DNA of 64,000 nt. Origin: Bifidobacterium simiarum. GTDB taxonomy: Bacteria; Actinomycetota; Actinomycetes; Actinomycetales; Bifidobacteriaceae. The stretch lies in assembly GCF_002802905.1 (NCBI RefSeq), contig NZ_PEBK01000009.1, positions 1 to 64,000 on the forward strand, written 5' to 3'. Made by a program: the position numbers and the translations under genes. The notes under the pieces are model-generated. The model was given only the letters and a program-made list of their open reading frames with translations. It had not been told where the DNA came from and made no database searches. Of this stretch, positions 27,052-35,553 are shown piece by piece; positions within the stretch are counted from its first letter, which is position 1, and each line of letters opens with the position of its first letter.

Positions 27052-27101
27052 GCTTCCCCTTGAGGGGAAGCTGGCAGCCGTAGGCTGACTGATGAGGTGA
27101 C
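27052..27101. repeat. Family-A palindromic repeat, copy 7
   Basis: CTTCCCCTTGAGGGGAAG stem, CAGCCGTAGGCTG stem, then ACTGATGAGGTGA. Confidence 0.8.
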
Positions 27102-27124
27102 CGATGAGGTGACCGACGAAGCAC

Positions 27125-28330
27125 TCAGGCGGCCTTCACGGTTTTGCGGAAGGCCCGGATGATCGGCTCGTCGCCGGCCCGCATGAACGCGTCGGTAGCG
27201 TGGTGCACGCGCATGCCCAGTTTGGGGGCCACCTGCATCACGGTGTTCGAGCAGTCGGTGCAGTGGGAGATCAGGACGCTTGTGGCGCCTTCCTTCTTCA
27301 GTGCGATGATGTTCTGCGCCTGACCGGGGCAGATGCCGGGATTGCGGCATTTGAGTCGCCCGTTGGGCAGACGGCAGGCGTTCTTGCACAGTCTCACATC
27401 GACGAGCGGGGCGCCCTTGGCCTCGACGATCGCGCGGAGACGCTCCTCGCTGGCGCCGCAGGCGCAGACGATGATGCCCATCGGACCGGGATCGGGGATC
27501 TCCGGACCGGCGATGATGATGCCGCCGCAGGTCTCGCCGATCTCGCTGTCAAGTGATCCGAGGCTGCCCATGTAGGGCCCGCCGATCATGATCTGCTCGT
27601 CCGGCGTGGGCGTGTGGACGTGCAGGGCGTCGAGTACGTCGCGCACCTTCAGTCCGATCGGCACGTCGTAGACCACGATGCTGACGTCGTCGGGGAATCC
27701 GCTGCCTTCGATGTGCCCGGCCACGGTGATGTCCTTGGTGGTGACGGCCAGATTCTCGACCACGGCATTGTGCACGCGCATCAGGGATTCGACGTTCATC
27801 ACCACGGCGGAGGCGGCGCTGGGGATCGCGTCGGGCGGCAGCAAGGTGCCAAGCACATCGCGGACGATGGCGCGTTCGTCGCCGGCCGGGTAACGGTCCT
27901 TGAGGAAGACGATTTCGATGTCCGGGTCGATGTCATAGTCGGCCGAGCCTTCGGCGGCCGCGTCGAGCACGGCCTGCAGCCGGCGTACGGCGAGCGCGTT
28001 CTTCGGCTTGATGGCCACGATGCCGCGCTTGGCGCCCACCGCCCTCATCGAGAGGGTGAGTCCGGAAAGCACCTTGGCGGCGTCGGTTTCCATGCGGGCG
28101 TTGTTGTGCTCCAGCAGGGGCTCGCATTCGGCGCCGTTGGCGATCACCGTCTCGCAGCCCTTGCCGAAGGCGAGCTTCTTGAAGGTGGGGAAGCCGGCGC
28201 CTCCCATGCCCACCAGACCGGATTCCTTCACCTTGTCGATGATGCCGGCATCGGGGTTGCTCAGGGTTTTCACCGGAATGTCGGTGAACAGCCGGGAGGA
28301 TTCGATGATGTGATGCTTTCGAGCAGTCAT
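27125..28330 (-). CDS. prdC: PrdC-like electron-transfer protein (RnfC-like)
   Basis: 401 residues from ATG 28330 (GAGGTGGA upstream). RnfC/NQO1-type NADH/FMN-binding N-terminus: GLVGMGGAGFPTFKKLAFG (about 38-56). Cysteine-rich motifs follow: IIVCACGASEE, RLCKNACR..GRLKCRNPGICPGQAQN (possible Fe-S site) and HCTDCSN. Clostridial PrdC is a selenoprotein thought to pass electrons to the reductase; here the matching region reads HCTDCSN, both Cys codons being TGC. First gene of the prdC-prdA-prdB transcript, behind a terminator that separates it from the ABC transporter. The family call is good; the electron donor is unknown. Confidence 0.88.
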   Translation of the reverse strand: MTARKHHIIESSRLFTDIPVKTLSNPDAGIIDKVKESGLVGMGGAGFPTFKKLAFGKGCETVIANGAECEPLLEHNNARMETDAAKVLSGLTLSMRAVGAKRGIVAIKPKNALAVRRLQAVLDAAAEGSADYDIDPDIEIVFLKDRYPAGDERAIVRDVLGTLLPPDAIPSAASAVVMNVESLMRVHNAVVENLAVTTKDITVAGHIEGSGFPDDVSIVVYDVPIGLKVRDVLDALHVHTPTPDEQIMIGGPYMGSLGSLDSEIGETCGGIIIAGPEIPDPGPMGIIVCACGASEERLRAIVEAKGAPLVDVRLCKNACRLPNGRLKCRNPGICPGQAQNIIALKKEGATSVLISHCTDCSNTVMQVAPKLGMRVHHATDAFMRAGDEPIIRAFRKTVKAA

Positions 28331-28502
28331 GCGATTCCACCTCGTTTCCTTCACGATGATCGAAGTAGGTGAACACGCCTAGGGAGCGATATTCAATGTT
28401 CTAGAACGTGTTCTATTTATAGAGTAGAAGATGACGTGTTACACGTCGGATTTTCCTGTGTTACCGCAACGTTACCGCCGAAACATATAGAACACAGTAC
28501 AA
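28331..28502 (-). promoter_or_regulatory. prdC upstream/promoter region
   Basis: AT-rich compared with its neighbours. Contains the inverted repeat TAGAACGTGTTCTA at 28402-28415 (two 6-bp arms, 2-nt centre), a half-copy TATAGAACAC near 28485, and a ribosome-binding site next to prdC. The palindrome is a candidate operator for the prd cluster regulator. Confidence 0.5.
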
Positions 28503-28535
28503 GAAAACCTCCCCGCCAGGCTCAAAGCAGGGAGG
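28503..28535 (-). terminator. Minus-strand terminator between ABC operon and prdC
   Basis: Read on the minus strand: CCTCCC stem (28530-28535), loop, GGGGAGG (28508-28514), then TTTT. It separates the amino-acid ABC operon from the prd genes. Confidence 0.6.
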
Positions 28536-28536
28536 C

Positions 28537-28676
28537 ATTCACGCGGGCCGCATTCACTCACGCGGGCCGCATTCACTCACGCGGGCCGGGCGGCCCACGT
28601 GAGCAACCACCCGCAATCGCTGCAATGACAACGTTGTTCAGGTTGACGTCACGCGGGCCGGGCGGCCCATGTGAGG
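28537..28676. repeat. Family-B composite repeat, copy 1
   Basis: Three tandem CATTCACGCGGGCCG-like units, then two palindromes CACGCGGGCCGGGCGGCCC(A)CGTG about 60 bases apart. The spacer has ACCCGCAATCGCTGCAA. Other copies: 32447-32544 and 54421-54519. Confidence 0.7.
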
Positions 28677-28680
28677 AAAC

Positions 28681-29490
28681 TCAGCGGTTGACGGCGCTGA
28701 GGAACTGCCGGGTACGCTCGTTGACCGGATGCGCCATGATCTCCTTCGGATCGCCCTCGTCGATGATCGATCCGTTGGCCATGACCACCAGATGATCGCC
28801 GACGTCGCGGGCGAAGCTCATCTCATGGGTCACCACGCACATGGTCATGCCTCCTTCAGCCAGTTCGCGCATCACGTTGAGTACCTCGCCGCTCACCTCC
28901 GGGTCGAGGGCCGAGGTCGGCTCGTCGAACAGCATGACGGCCGGGTCGAGCGCCAGGGCACGGGCGATCGCCACGCGCTGCTGCTGTCCGCCGGAAAGCT
29001 GCGAGGGCTTGTGATCGGCCCGATCCTCCAGTCCCACGCGCTTGAGCAGTTCCATGGCCCGCTCCTCGGCCTCCTCCTTGCTGCGGCCGAGCACATGCAT
29101 CTGCGGGAACACCACGTTCTTCAGCGCGCTCATATGCGGGAACAGGTTGAACTGCTGGAACACCATGCCGCATTTGCGTCGCAGGGCCATGAGATCGCTC
29201 TTGCCAAGGTTCTCGGTGAAGTCCACGAACTGCCCGTCGATCACCATGTTGCCGTCATCGGGCTGCTCCAGCAGGTTGATGCATCGCAGCAGCGTGGACT
29301 TGCCGGCGCCAGAGGGGCCGATGATCGAACACACCTCGCCGCGCTCCACGCGCAGCGACACCTCGTGCAGGATCTTGTTGCCGTTGTACGACTTGGCCAC
29401 GGCCCCCAGTTCGATCATGTATTTGCTGTGATCGACGTCGTCCGCGCCTTTCGCGGCCACCGATTGCGATACCAATGATGCCAGTGTCAT
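28681..29490 (-). CDS. Polar amino-acid ABC transporter, ATP-binding protein
   Basis: 269 residues from ATG 29490. Walker A GPSGAGKST, Q-loop FQQFNLFPHM, signature LSGGQQQRVAIARAL, Walker B VMLFDEPTSALD. GlnQ/HisP type. Last gene of a permease-permease-binding protein-ATPase set on the minus strand. A hairpin terminator follows. The substrate is unknown; adjacency to prd suggests proline, but this is only context. Confidence 0.93.
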   Translation of the reverse strand: MTLASLVSQSVAAKGADDVDHSKYMIELGAVAKSYNGNKILHEVSLRVERGEVCSIIGPSGAGKSTLLRCINLLEQPDDGNMVIDGQFVDFTENLGKSDLMALRRKCGMVFQQFNLFPHMSALKNVVFPQMHVLGRSKEEAEERAMELLKRVGLEDRADHKPSQLSGGQQQRVAIARALALDPAVMLFDEPTSALDPEVSGEVLNVMRELAEGGMTMCVVTHEMSFARDVGDHLVVMANGSIIDEGDPKEIMAHPVNERTRQFLSAVNR

Positions 29491-29708
29491 GATGTGGTTC
29501 CTCTCTGCCTGTGAACAGCTATGCGGGTATGCGGATAAGGCCATGCGGATGCGCCGAATCCGGCTATGTGGATATGCGGGTATGCGGATCGTTCCGCGCC
29601 GCACCGGCGGAGGTCCGCGACCCCGATCGGAACCGGAATGGCTCCAACGTGTCACGGACGACCGTCAGCGCAACGTCGCCAGCACAACGTCGTCGCAACG
29701 CGGCGCCG

Positions 29709-30605
29709 TCAGCTCATCGGCACGACGTACTGCTTGTCGCGGATCTTGGCCAGGCCTTCGTCCAGACCGTACTTCTTCAGCGTGGTCTTGACCTTGCCGT
29801 CCTTGATGATCTGCTTGATGCCCTTGGTCATGGCATCACCCAGCGAGGTGTTGCCCTTGGTGTACGGGTAGCTGACCTCCGGGGGCTCGACCAGCGAGTT
29901 GATGCGCTTGTCGGGGTTCTTGTTCGCATACTCGACGACGATGTTCTTGTCGTTCTTGAACTCGTCGACCGCGGTGCCGTACGCCTCCATGATCATGTCG
30001 ACTCGGCCGGCCTCGAGGTCCTGCTTCATCTCCACGGAACTCGGATAGGTCTTGACCTTGTCGCCGAACACCTTCTGCATGTCTTCCAGCCAGCCGTAGC
30101 CGTCGCCGATGCCGATGGACTTGATGCCCTTGGCGTCGATGTCGGCGATGGTCTTGACGTCCACGCCCTTCTTGGACGCGTAGCCCACGCCTTCGAGGTA
30201 GATCGAGGCGGGGAAGTCCACGGCCTGCATACGCTTCTCGGTCACGTTGATGTCGCCGGTGGCGGTGTCGATCTGACCGGAGGAGATGGCCTGCATGGCG
30301 TTGGCGAAGGAGGCCTGCTGCCATTCGACGTCAAGGCAGTTGGCCTTGGCGATCTCCTTGATGAAGTCGATGTCCATGCCCTCGGGGTTGCCGCCGTTGT
30401 AGCTGGAGTACGGCGGCTGGTCGATCACGCCTACGGTGAGCGTGCCGGATTTGATCGTGGTGATGTTGGAGACCAACGGGGTACAGCCGTCCTTGGCCCC
30501 GCTGGTCGTCGAGCCTGCGGAGCCTCCGCAGGCGGCGAGCGCGGTGACGCTCATCAGTGCGGCACAGGCCGCGGCCATGACCTTGGTGACTCGTGAGATT
30601 CGCAT
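29709..30605 (-). CDS. Polar amino-acid ABC transporter, substrate-binding lipoprotein
   Basis: 298 residues. Signal peptide with lipobox LAAC (Cys near residue 26), so anchored outside the membrane. SBP_bac_3-type sequence: TLTVGVIDQPPYSSY, GMDIDFIKEIAKA, AISSGQIDTATGDINVTEKR, VDFPASIY. The ligand cannot be read from sequence. The 218 bases after its stop, before the ATPase, contain TATGCGGAT/GCCGAATC-rich repeats but no gene. Confidence 0.92.
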   Translation of the reverse strand: MRISRVTKVMAAACAALMSVTALAACGGSAGSTTSGAKDGCTPLVSNITTIKSGTLTVGVIDQPPYSSYNGGNPEGMDIDFIKEIAKANCLDVEWQQASFANAMQAISSGQIDTATGDINVTEKRMQAVDFPASIYLEGVGYASKKGVDVKTIADIDAKGIKSIGIGDGYGWLEDMQKVFGDKVKTYPSSVEMKQDLEAGRVDMIMEAYGTAVDEFKNDKNIVVEYANKNPDKRINSLVEPPEVSYPYTKGNTSLGDAMTKGIKQIIKDGKVKTTLKKYGLDEGLAKIRDKQYVVPMS

Positions 30606-30710
30606 GGCGATTTCCTCTCTCTTATGGTTGTTGTGGGTTTGTGGGATTTCGGGATACGTATGGAATGTGAATTGCGGGCGCGGGGGACGCGCGGGCCCGG
30701 CGGTTCCGGC

Positions 30711-31376
30711 TCAGTAGCTCAGGGCGAGCCGGCGTTCGAGCCAGCGGGTGATCCACGAGGCCGGCAGGGTGACCGCCGCGTAGCAGATACCGGCGAGCAC
30801 GAAGACGCGCAGGTACTGGAAGGTGGTGGAGCCGTAGGTGTAGGCCTCCTTCATCAGTTCCGGCACGGCGACGGTGTAGGCCAGCGAGGTGTCCTGGAAC
30901 AGCAGGATGGTCTGGCCGAGCAGCGCGGGGATGATGGATCGGAACGCCTGAGGCAGGATCACGTAGAAGAAGGTGACGCGGCCGTCGAGGCCGAGGGCGT
31001 CGCCCGCCTCGTTCTGTCCGCCGGGGACGGCCTGGATGCCGGCGCGGAAGATCTCGGAGCAGTAGCACGAGTAGTTCCACGCGAGGGCGATGATGGCCGA
31101 GGGAAAGCTGTCGAGCAGCACACCGAAGCTCGGCAGACCGAAGTAGACGAGGTAGAGGATGATCAGGGCGGGCATGCCGCGGCCGATTTCGACGATGACG
31201 AGGCCGAGTGCCGAAACGAATCGGTTGTGGCTCATCACCATCATGCAGAAGAGCAGGCCGAGCGGCAGACCGATGAGCATGGAGACTCCGGCGAGCGAGG
31301 CACTGACCTGCAGGCCGTGCAGCATGTTCGGCAGTCCTTCGGCCCAGAATTGCAGCAGCGGTTCCTTGGGTACCAT
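30711..31376 (-). CDS. Polar amino-acid ABC transporter, permease
   Basis: 221 residues, about five membrane segments. HisM/GlnP-type, with the EAA-loop-like FRAGIQAVPGGQNEAGDALGLDG. Starts one base after the stop of the previous permease, so translation is probably coupled. Confidence 0.92.
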   Translation of the reverse strand: MVPKEPLLQFWAEGLPNMLHGLQVSASLAGVSMLIGLPLGLLFCMMVMSHNRFVSALGLVIVEIGRGMPALIILYLVYFGLPSFGVLLDSFPSAIIALAWNYSCYCSEIFRAGIQAVPGGQNEAGDALGLDGRVTFFYVILPQAFRSIIPALLGQTILLFQDTSLAYTVAVPELMKEAYTYGSTTFQYLRVFVLAGICYAAVTLPASWITRWLERRLALSY

Positions 31377-31377
31377 G

Positions 31378-32022
31378 TCAGATCACCGCCTTGCGGAGGT
31401 TGGCGTCGAGCCGGCGCGACAGCATGGCCACCGGGATGCTCAGCAGGATGTAGAGCACGCCGGCGATGGCGTATGGCATGACGCCGGCCACCGAATTGAG
31501 GTTCTGCTTCGCATAGCCTTGCGCCATGAACACCATTTCGGCGACTGCGATGGTGGAGGCGATCGACGAGTTCTTCAGCAGACCGATCGCATAGGTGGCG
31601 ATGGACGGGCTGACGATGTGGGCGGCCTGCGGCACGATCACGCCGAAGAACGACACCGTGCCGGGGATGCCCAGCGCGGCGGCGGCCTCGTACTGGCCTT
31701 TCGGCACGGCCTGCAGTCCGCCTCGGTAGATGTCGGCGAGATAGCCGGCGGAGATCAGTCCCAGACCGAAGATCGCGGCCTGCAGTGCGGTGATGCGGAA
31801 CGTCGGCGTGGACAGGCCGAATTTCAGCAGGAACAGCCAGACGATCATCGGGATGCCGCGAAGCAGATCGACGGCAAGACGGACGATCCAGCGGATCGGC
31901 GCCACTTTGGTCTGCAGTCCGAGTGCCATCGGGACGCCGAGCACCGCGCCGATCGCAAAGGCGGCGACGGTGATCAGCAGCGTCATCGGCAATCCGGAGA
32001 GCACGACGAGCAGCGGTTCCAT
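31378..32022 (-). CDS. Polar amino-acid ABC transporter, permease
   Basis: 214 residues, about five membrane segments, HisM/GlnP-type EAA loop YRGGLQAVPKGQYEAAAALG. First gene of the four-gene operon. GAGGAAGGGGG precedes ATG 32022. It forms a heterodimer with the next permease. Confidence 0.92.
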   Translation of the reverse strand: MEPLLVVLSGLPMTLLITVAAFAIGAVLGVPMALGLQTKVAPIRWIVRLAVDLLRGIPMIVWLFLLKFGLSTPTFRITALQAAIFGLGLISAGYLADIYRGGLQAVPKGQYEAAAALGIPGTVSFFGVIVPQAAHIVSPSIATYAIGLLKNSSIASTIAVAEMVFMAQGYAKQNLNSVAGVMPYAIAGVLYILLSIPVAMLSRRLDANLRKAVI

Positions 32023-32262
32023 ATGAGCCCCCTTCCTCTTGATAGCTCATGAAACCCATCAGTTCGGCCGAACGATGACTGTGGGATTGGCGTTCGGCTT
32101 TGCTGTGATGGCAATCATTAAAGAGGAGGTTTGCGGCGGTTTGTTTGCTCGAGCGTTAAACGAACGTGAACCCACGGCCCGTTCTCGGACCATTTGTAGT
32201 CCGTTCGTAACACCCGGTGAGCGCTCTCGTCATAAATCGTGTTTATAGGGGTTGCGCAAACG

Positions 32263-32286
32263 AAAAAGCCCCTCGGGAAGGGGGCT
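32263..32286 (-). terminator. Terminator after the iminopeptidase-like gene
   Basis: On the minus strand AGCCCC - CTTCCCGA - GGGGCT followed by TTTT. About 270 bases beyond the iminopeptidase stop. Confidence 0.7.
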
Positions 32287-32369
32287 CAGACGGGCGAATC
32301 GTTGCGTATGAATCATTACGGGAGGTCACCACAAACCGGATTCGCCATCGAACTGGATGCCACATCGGC

Positions 32370-32415
32370 ATGACGTCACCATTACCGGCATGACGTCACC
32401 ATTACCGGCATGGCA
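32370..32415. repeat. Direct repeats GGCATGACGTCACCATTACC
   Basis: Two full copies and one partial copy (GGCATGGCATC), in tandem, 20-bp period. No function assigned. Confidence 0.6.
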
Positions 32416-32446
32416 TCATCCAGCAGGAAGATTCCAGCAAGTCCCT

Positions 32447-32544
32447 CACGCGGGACGCCCGGCCCACGTGAGCAACCACCCGCAATCATTGCAATTACAG
32501 CATTGTTCGGGTCGACCTCACACGGGACGGGCGGCCCGCGTGAG
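32447..32544. repeat. Family-B composite repeat, copy 2
   Basis: CTCACGCGGGACGCCCGGCC..GTGAG and CACACGGGACGGGCGGCCCGCGTGAGG with a 60-base spacer sharing ACCCGCAATCATTGCAAT. Confidence 0.7.
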
Positions 32545-32557
32545 GAATCATGACCGC

Positions 32558-33850
32558 TCAGAACGCGCCGCGTTCGGCGAGCAGGGTGTCGAGCCGCGTG
32601 AAGACGCCGGAGTGGCGGATCCCGTCGTGCTGGTATTCGTTGGTCACCCACGCCTCCGCGTTGCCGACGCGGCTCAGGGTGTCGAGCTGGATGCCGGAGT
32701 CGACGTACAGGTCGTCGAAGTACACCAGCGCCTGCAATGGCACCTCGTTGGCGGCGAGCGCCTCGACGTCGTAGATCTTCGGCCAGACCTCGCGCTGCAT
32801 GAGCAGGTCCACGGCCGGTTTGAACGGCTTGAGTTCGCTGATCTCGTCGAACATCCAGGGGAACGCCATCTCGCCGAACAGCATGAGCGGGCGGCGATCC
32901 TCCCCGAATTCGGGATGGTTGGCCAGTTCGCGCTGAGCGGCCCAGTCGATCGGCCCGTCGTCCTCGTTGCCGTAGATGAATTCCTGCAGCGTCCAGTACA
33001 GCGGACTGTCGGCGTTGGAGGTGCGACCGAGCACCTGATACAGGAACGTCGAGGAGAGTTCCCCGGCCGCGTCGAACGCCTCGTCGAGCAGCCAGTGCAA
33101 TCGCTCGAATCCCGGCTGCATGCCCAAATCGGAGCCGAGTCCCTGCAGCCGGGCCACGGAGAACGGGTCGCCGTTGGGCAGTCGCACGTCGCCTTCGGCC
33201 AGACGGTCGGCGATCCGGCTCATCGTCGCCACGTCCTGCGGGTAGCGTGCGTAGAACTGCCGGGTCTTGCGTGCGGCCCGCGGGTACGTGTGCCGGTAGA
33301 CGTCGTCGGCCTTCGGCGGGACACCGGGGATGCCGCCCATCGTGCGGCAAGAGGCCAGGCCTTCCGGGAACAGCGACAGATAGGTGAGGGTCAGGAATCC
33401 GCCGTAGCTCTGACCGATGGTGTGCCAGCGACGACCATCAAAGCATGTCGTCCGCAGCAGCTCGAAGTCACGCACGATCGAGTCGGCGAGGAAATGACTG
33501 AGATACCCGGCGGCGGATTGCGCATCGGGAAACCGCGAGATCACCGCACCGTCCACCCGGGTCGATCGGCCGGTGCCGCGCTGGTCGGGGATGATCACCC
33601 GGTAGCGTTTCACGGCCTCCTCCAGCCAGGCGCTGCCGGTCATCGGCCGCTCCCCCTTGCCGCCGGGTCCGCCCTGCAGGTGCAGCAGCAGCGGCAGATC
33701 GTCGCCACGCTTCTCCGGCGCGGTCACCTCCCGATAGAACAGCGTGATCCGTCCGGCCGCATCGTCGTCGTAGTCCAGCGGCACGTCGATCGTGTGGTCG
33801 CGTACCGCGAACCCGGGTACGAAATACCAGTCTCCGGTCCAGTCGCTCAT
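32558..33850 (-). CDS. Alpha/beta-hydrolase, prolyl iminopeptidase-like (S33)
   Basis: 430 residues from ATG 33850; the start overlaps the pepP-like stop by 4 nt (ATGA), so translation is coupled. Alpha/beta-hydrolase: oxyanion region LQGGPGG, PDQRGTGRS, nucleophile Ser in GQSYGG. Typical of S33 prolyl aminopeptidases, which release N-terminal proline. The C-terminal 200 residues have a cap domain and end with FTRLDTLLAERGAF. Pairing with Xaa-Pro aminopeptidase supports a role in proline-peptide trimming. Exact specificity unproven. Confidence 0.85.
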   Translation of the reverse strand: MSDWTGDWYFVPGFAVRDHTIDVPLDYDDDAAGRITLFYREVTAPEKRGDDLPLLLHLQGGPGGKGERPMTGSAWLEEAVKRYRVIIPDQRGTGRSTRVDGAVISRFPDAQSAAGYLSHFLADSIVRDFELLRTTCFDGRRWHTIGQSYGGFLTLTYLSLFPEGLASCRTMGGIPGVPPKADDVYRHTYPRAARKTRQFYARYPQDVATMSRIADRLAEGDVRLPNGDPFSVARLQGLGSDLGMQPGFERLHWLLDEAFDAAGELSSTFLYQVLGRTSNADSPLYWTLQEFIYGNEDDGPIDWAAQRELANHPEFGEDRRPLMLFGEMAFPWMFDEISELKPFKPAVDLLMQREVWPKIYDVEALAANEVPLQALVYFDDLYVDSGIQLDTLSRVGNAEAWVTNEYQHDGIRHSGVFTRLDTLLAERGAF

Positions 33851-35481
33851 CGCCGATCCCCCTTCGTCTCCGCGGTATCCCGCATCTCCTTCATCCACTG
33901 CTCCACGCCGTCGGCGGTGCGCGGAATATACGAGGAGAGCCATTCGGGGCCGTCCTCGGTCATCAGCACATCGTCCTCGATCCTCACGCCGATGCCGCGA
34001 TACTCCGGCGGCACCAGCAGATCATCGGACTGGAAGTACAGTCCCGGCTCGATGGTGAACACCATGCCGGGCTTCAGTTCCGCGTCGAAGTATTCGCTGT
34101 CCCTGGCCTGCGCGCAGTCGTGGCAGTCGAGGCCGAGATGATGCCCCACGCCGCAGGCGAGCCAACGGCGGTGCTGCTGGCCTTCCGGACTTAGCGCCTC
34201 CTCCACGCTCACCGGCAGCAGCCCGAGCTCGTGCAGCTTCTCGGCGGTCACCCGCATCACGGTGTCGTGGATCACCGAGAACGGCACGCCCGGCCGGCAG
34301 GCGTCGAAGGCGGCCTGCTGGGCGTCGAACACCGCGTCGTACACGCGACGCTGCAGCGGCGTGAACCGGCCGTTCAGTGGGAACGTACGGGTGATATCGG
34401 CCGTGTACAGGTCGTTCACCTCCACGCCGGCGTCCATGAGCAGCAGGTCGCCGGCGTGCGGGGTGCCGTTGTTGCGCATCCAATGCAGTCGGGGCGCGTG
34501 GTCACCGGAGGCCACGATCGTGTCGTAGCCCACGGTGTTGCCTTCGAACCGGGCGTTGGCGTCGAACCATCCCTCGATCAGGCGCTCGCCACGCGGGGTG
34601 TCCACCGCCTCGTCCAGATGGCGCAGCACCGAGCAGAACCCGTGGTAGGTGGCCTTCACCGCCTGCCGTAGCTGGTCGATCTCATAGTCGTCCTTGATCA
34701 CGCGCACCTCGGCGCATGCCTGATGCAGTTCGGCGTCGTCGGCCGCGTTGGCGTCCGGATCGTCGAATCCGCCGGCCGCACGGGCCGCGTCCACCGCCGT
34801 GTTGGCCTGCGGATCGGCCTCACGGATCACGCGCACCCGCACGCCGCCCTCCGCGCCGACGTCCTTGGCCACGGCGTCGGCGAACTGGCTCAGATCATGG
34901 GTTTCGATGCCGGTCATCGCCTCGAACTCGGCCAGGCCGGGCCGCGGGCCGATCCAGTATTCGCCGTATTCGGCCGACATGTAGAAGTCGCGCGTGGTGT
35001 GGTCGGCCGGCTGGTGGAGGTACAGCGCGGGCGTGTGGGTCAGTCCCCGTTTCGCCTCCGGGGAATCGGGGGCCACCGGGTCGAGCACCAGCACGGCATC
35101 GGGATCGTAGTCCTCCCCCAGTCCGGTGAAATAGGCGAACGAGGTGTTGGGACGGAACGCGTAGTTGAGGTCGTTCGCCCGCTGCTTGTGCGCGCCGGCC
35201 GGGAACACCAACCGCTCCCCCGGGAACCGTCGGCCGATCGCCTGCCACCGTGCCGGCGTGAACCGGCTGGATGCCAGCGGTTCGACCGTACGGTCCGGTT
35301 CGGCCCAGCCGTCGGTCATGAACCGGCGGAAGTTCTCGCCGAGCGGACGGCGGGAGCTGGAATCCGACTTCTTCCCGGCCGTTTTCTTACCGGCCTCGGT
35401 CGGCTTCTTCACGGCCTCGGCTGGCTTCTCCTGTTCGTTTTCCGTGGCTTCGTTTTCCGCGACTTCGTTTTCCGATGCCAT
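33847..35481 (-). CDS. pepP: Xaa-Pro aminopeptidase (M24B)
   Basis: 544 residues. Removes the N-terminal residue when proline is second. Metal ligands of the pita-bread fold are present: Asp in LLMDAGVEV and ADITRTF, His in GVGHHLGLD, Glu in TIEPGLYF, Glu in GVRIEDDVL. The creatinase-like N-domain covers about 65-240. The first 45 residues are a Glu/Lys/Ala-rich low-complexity tail, not a signal peptide. Coupled to the iminopeptidase-like gene downstream. Confidence 0.94.
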   Translation of the reverse strand: MASENEVAENEATENEQEKPAEAVKKPTEAGKKTAGKKSDSSSRRPLGENFRRFMTDGWAEPDRTVEPLASSRFTPARWQAIGRRFPGERLVFPAGAHKQRANDLNYAFRPNTSFAYFTGLGEDYDPDAVLVLDPVAPDSPEAKRGLTHTPALYLHQPADHTTRDFYMSAEYGEYWIGPRPGLAEFEAMTGIETHDLSQFADAVAKDVGAEGGVRVRVIREADPQANTAVDAARAAGGFDDPDANAADDAELHQACAEVRVIKDDYEIDQLRQAVKATYHGFCSVLRHLDEAVDTPRGERLIEGWFDANARFEGNTVGYDTIVASGDHAPRLHWMRNNGTPHAGDLLLMDAGVEVNDLYTADITRTFPLNGRFTPLQRRVYDAVFDAQQAAFDACRPGVPFSVIHDTVMRVTAEKLHELGLLPVSVEEALSPEGQQHRRWLACGVGHHLGLDCHDCAQARDSEYFDAELKPGMVFTIEPGLYFQSDDLLVPPEYRGIGVRIEDDVLMTEDGPEWLSSYIPRTADGVEQWMKEMRDTAETKGDRR

Positions 35482-35553
35482 ATCGTCTTCTCCTTAGTAC
35501 CGAATTATCGACGATCACCGATCACCGACTGCCGATCACCACACGATTGCGGC

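Larger units (their letters stand above)
26863..27124. other. prdA-prdC intergenic region with three family-A repeats
   Basis: 262 bases almost filled by family-A elements at 26915-26961 (forward), 26980-27031 (inverted) and 27052-27101 (forward). The stems could attenuate or stabilise the prdC-prdA message. No gene. Confidence 0.7.
32023..32557. other. Intergenic region upstream of ABC operon
   Basis: Contains the ABC-operon promoter region (32023-32200, AT-rich), the terminator of the peptidase gene (32263-32286), three short GGCATGACGTCACCATTACC-like direct repeats near 32370-32420 and family-B copy 2. No gene. Confidence 0.55.

Noticed and set aside
26863-27124. CRISPR array (regular repeats near prdA)
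   Set aside because: The repeats are palindromic, alternate in orientation, vary in stem sequence and have no constant-length unique spacers or cas genes.
24016-28330. In-frame TGA selenocysteine codons in prdB or prdC
   Set aside because: The expected sites are TGC in both genes and the frames have no internal TGA.
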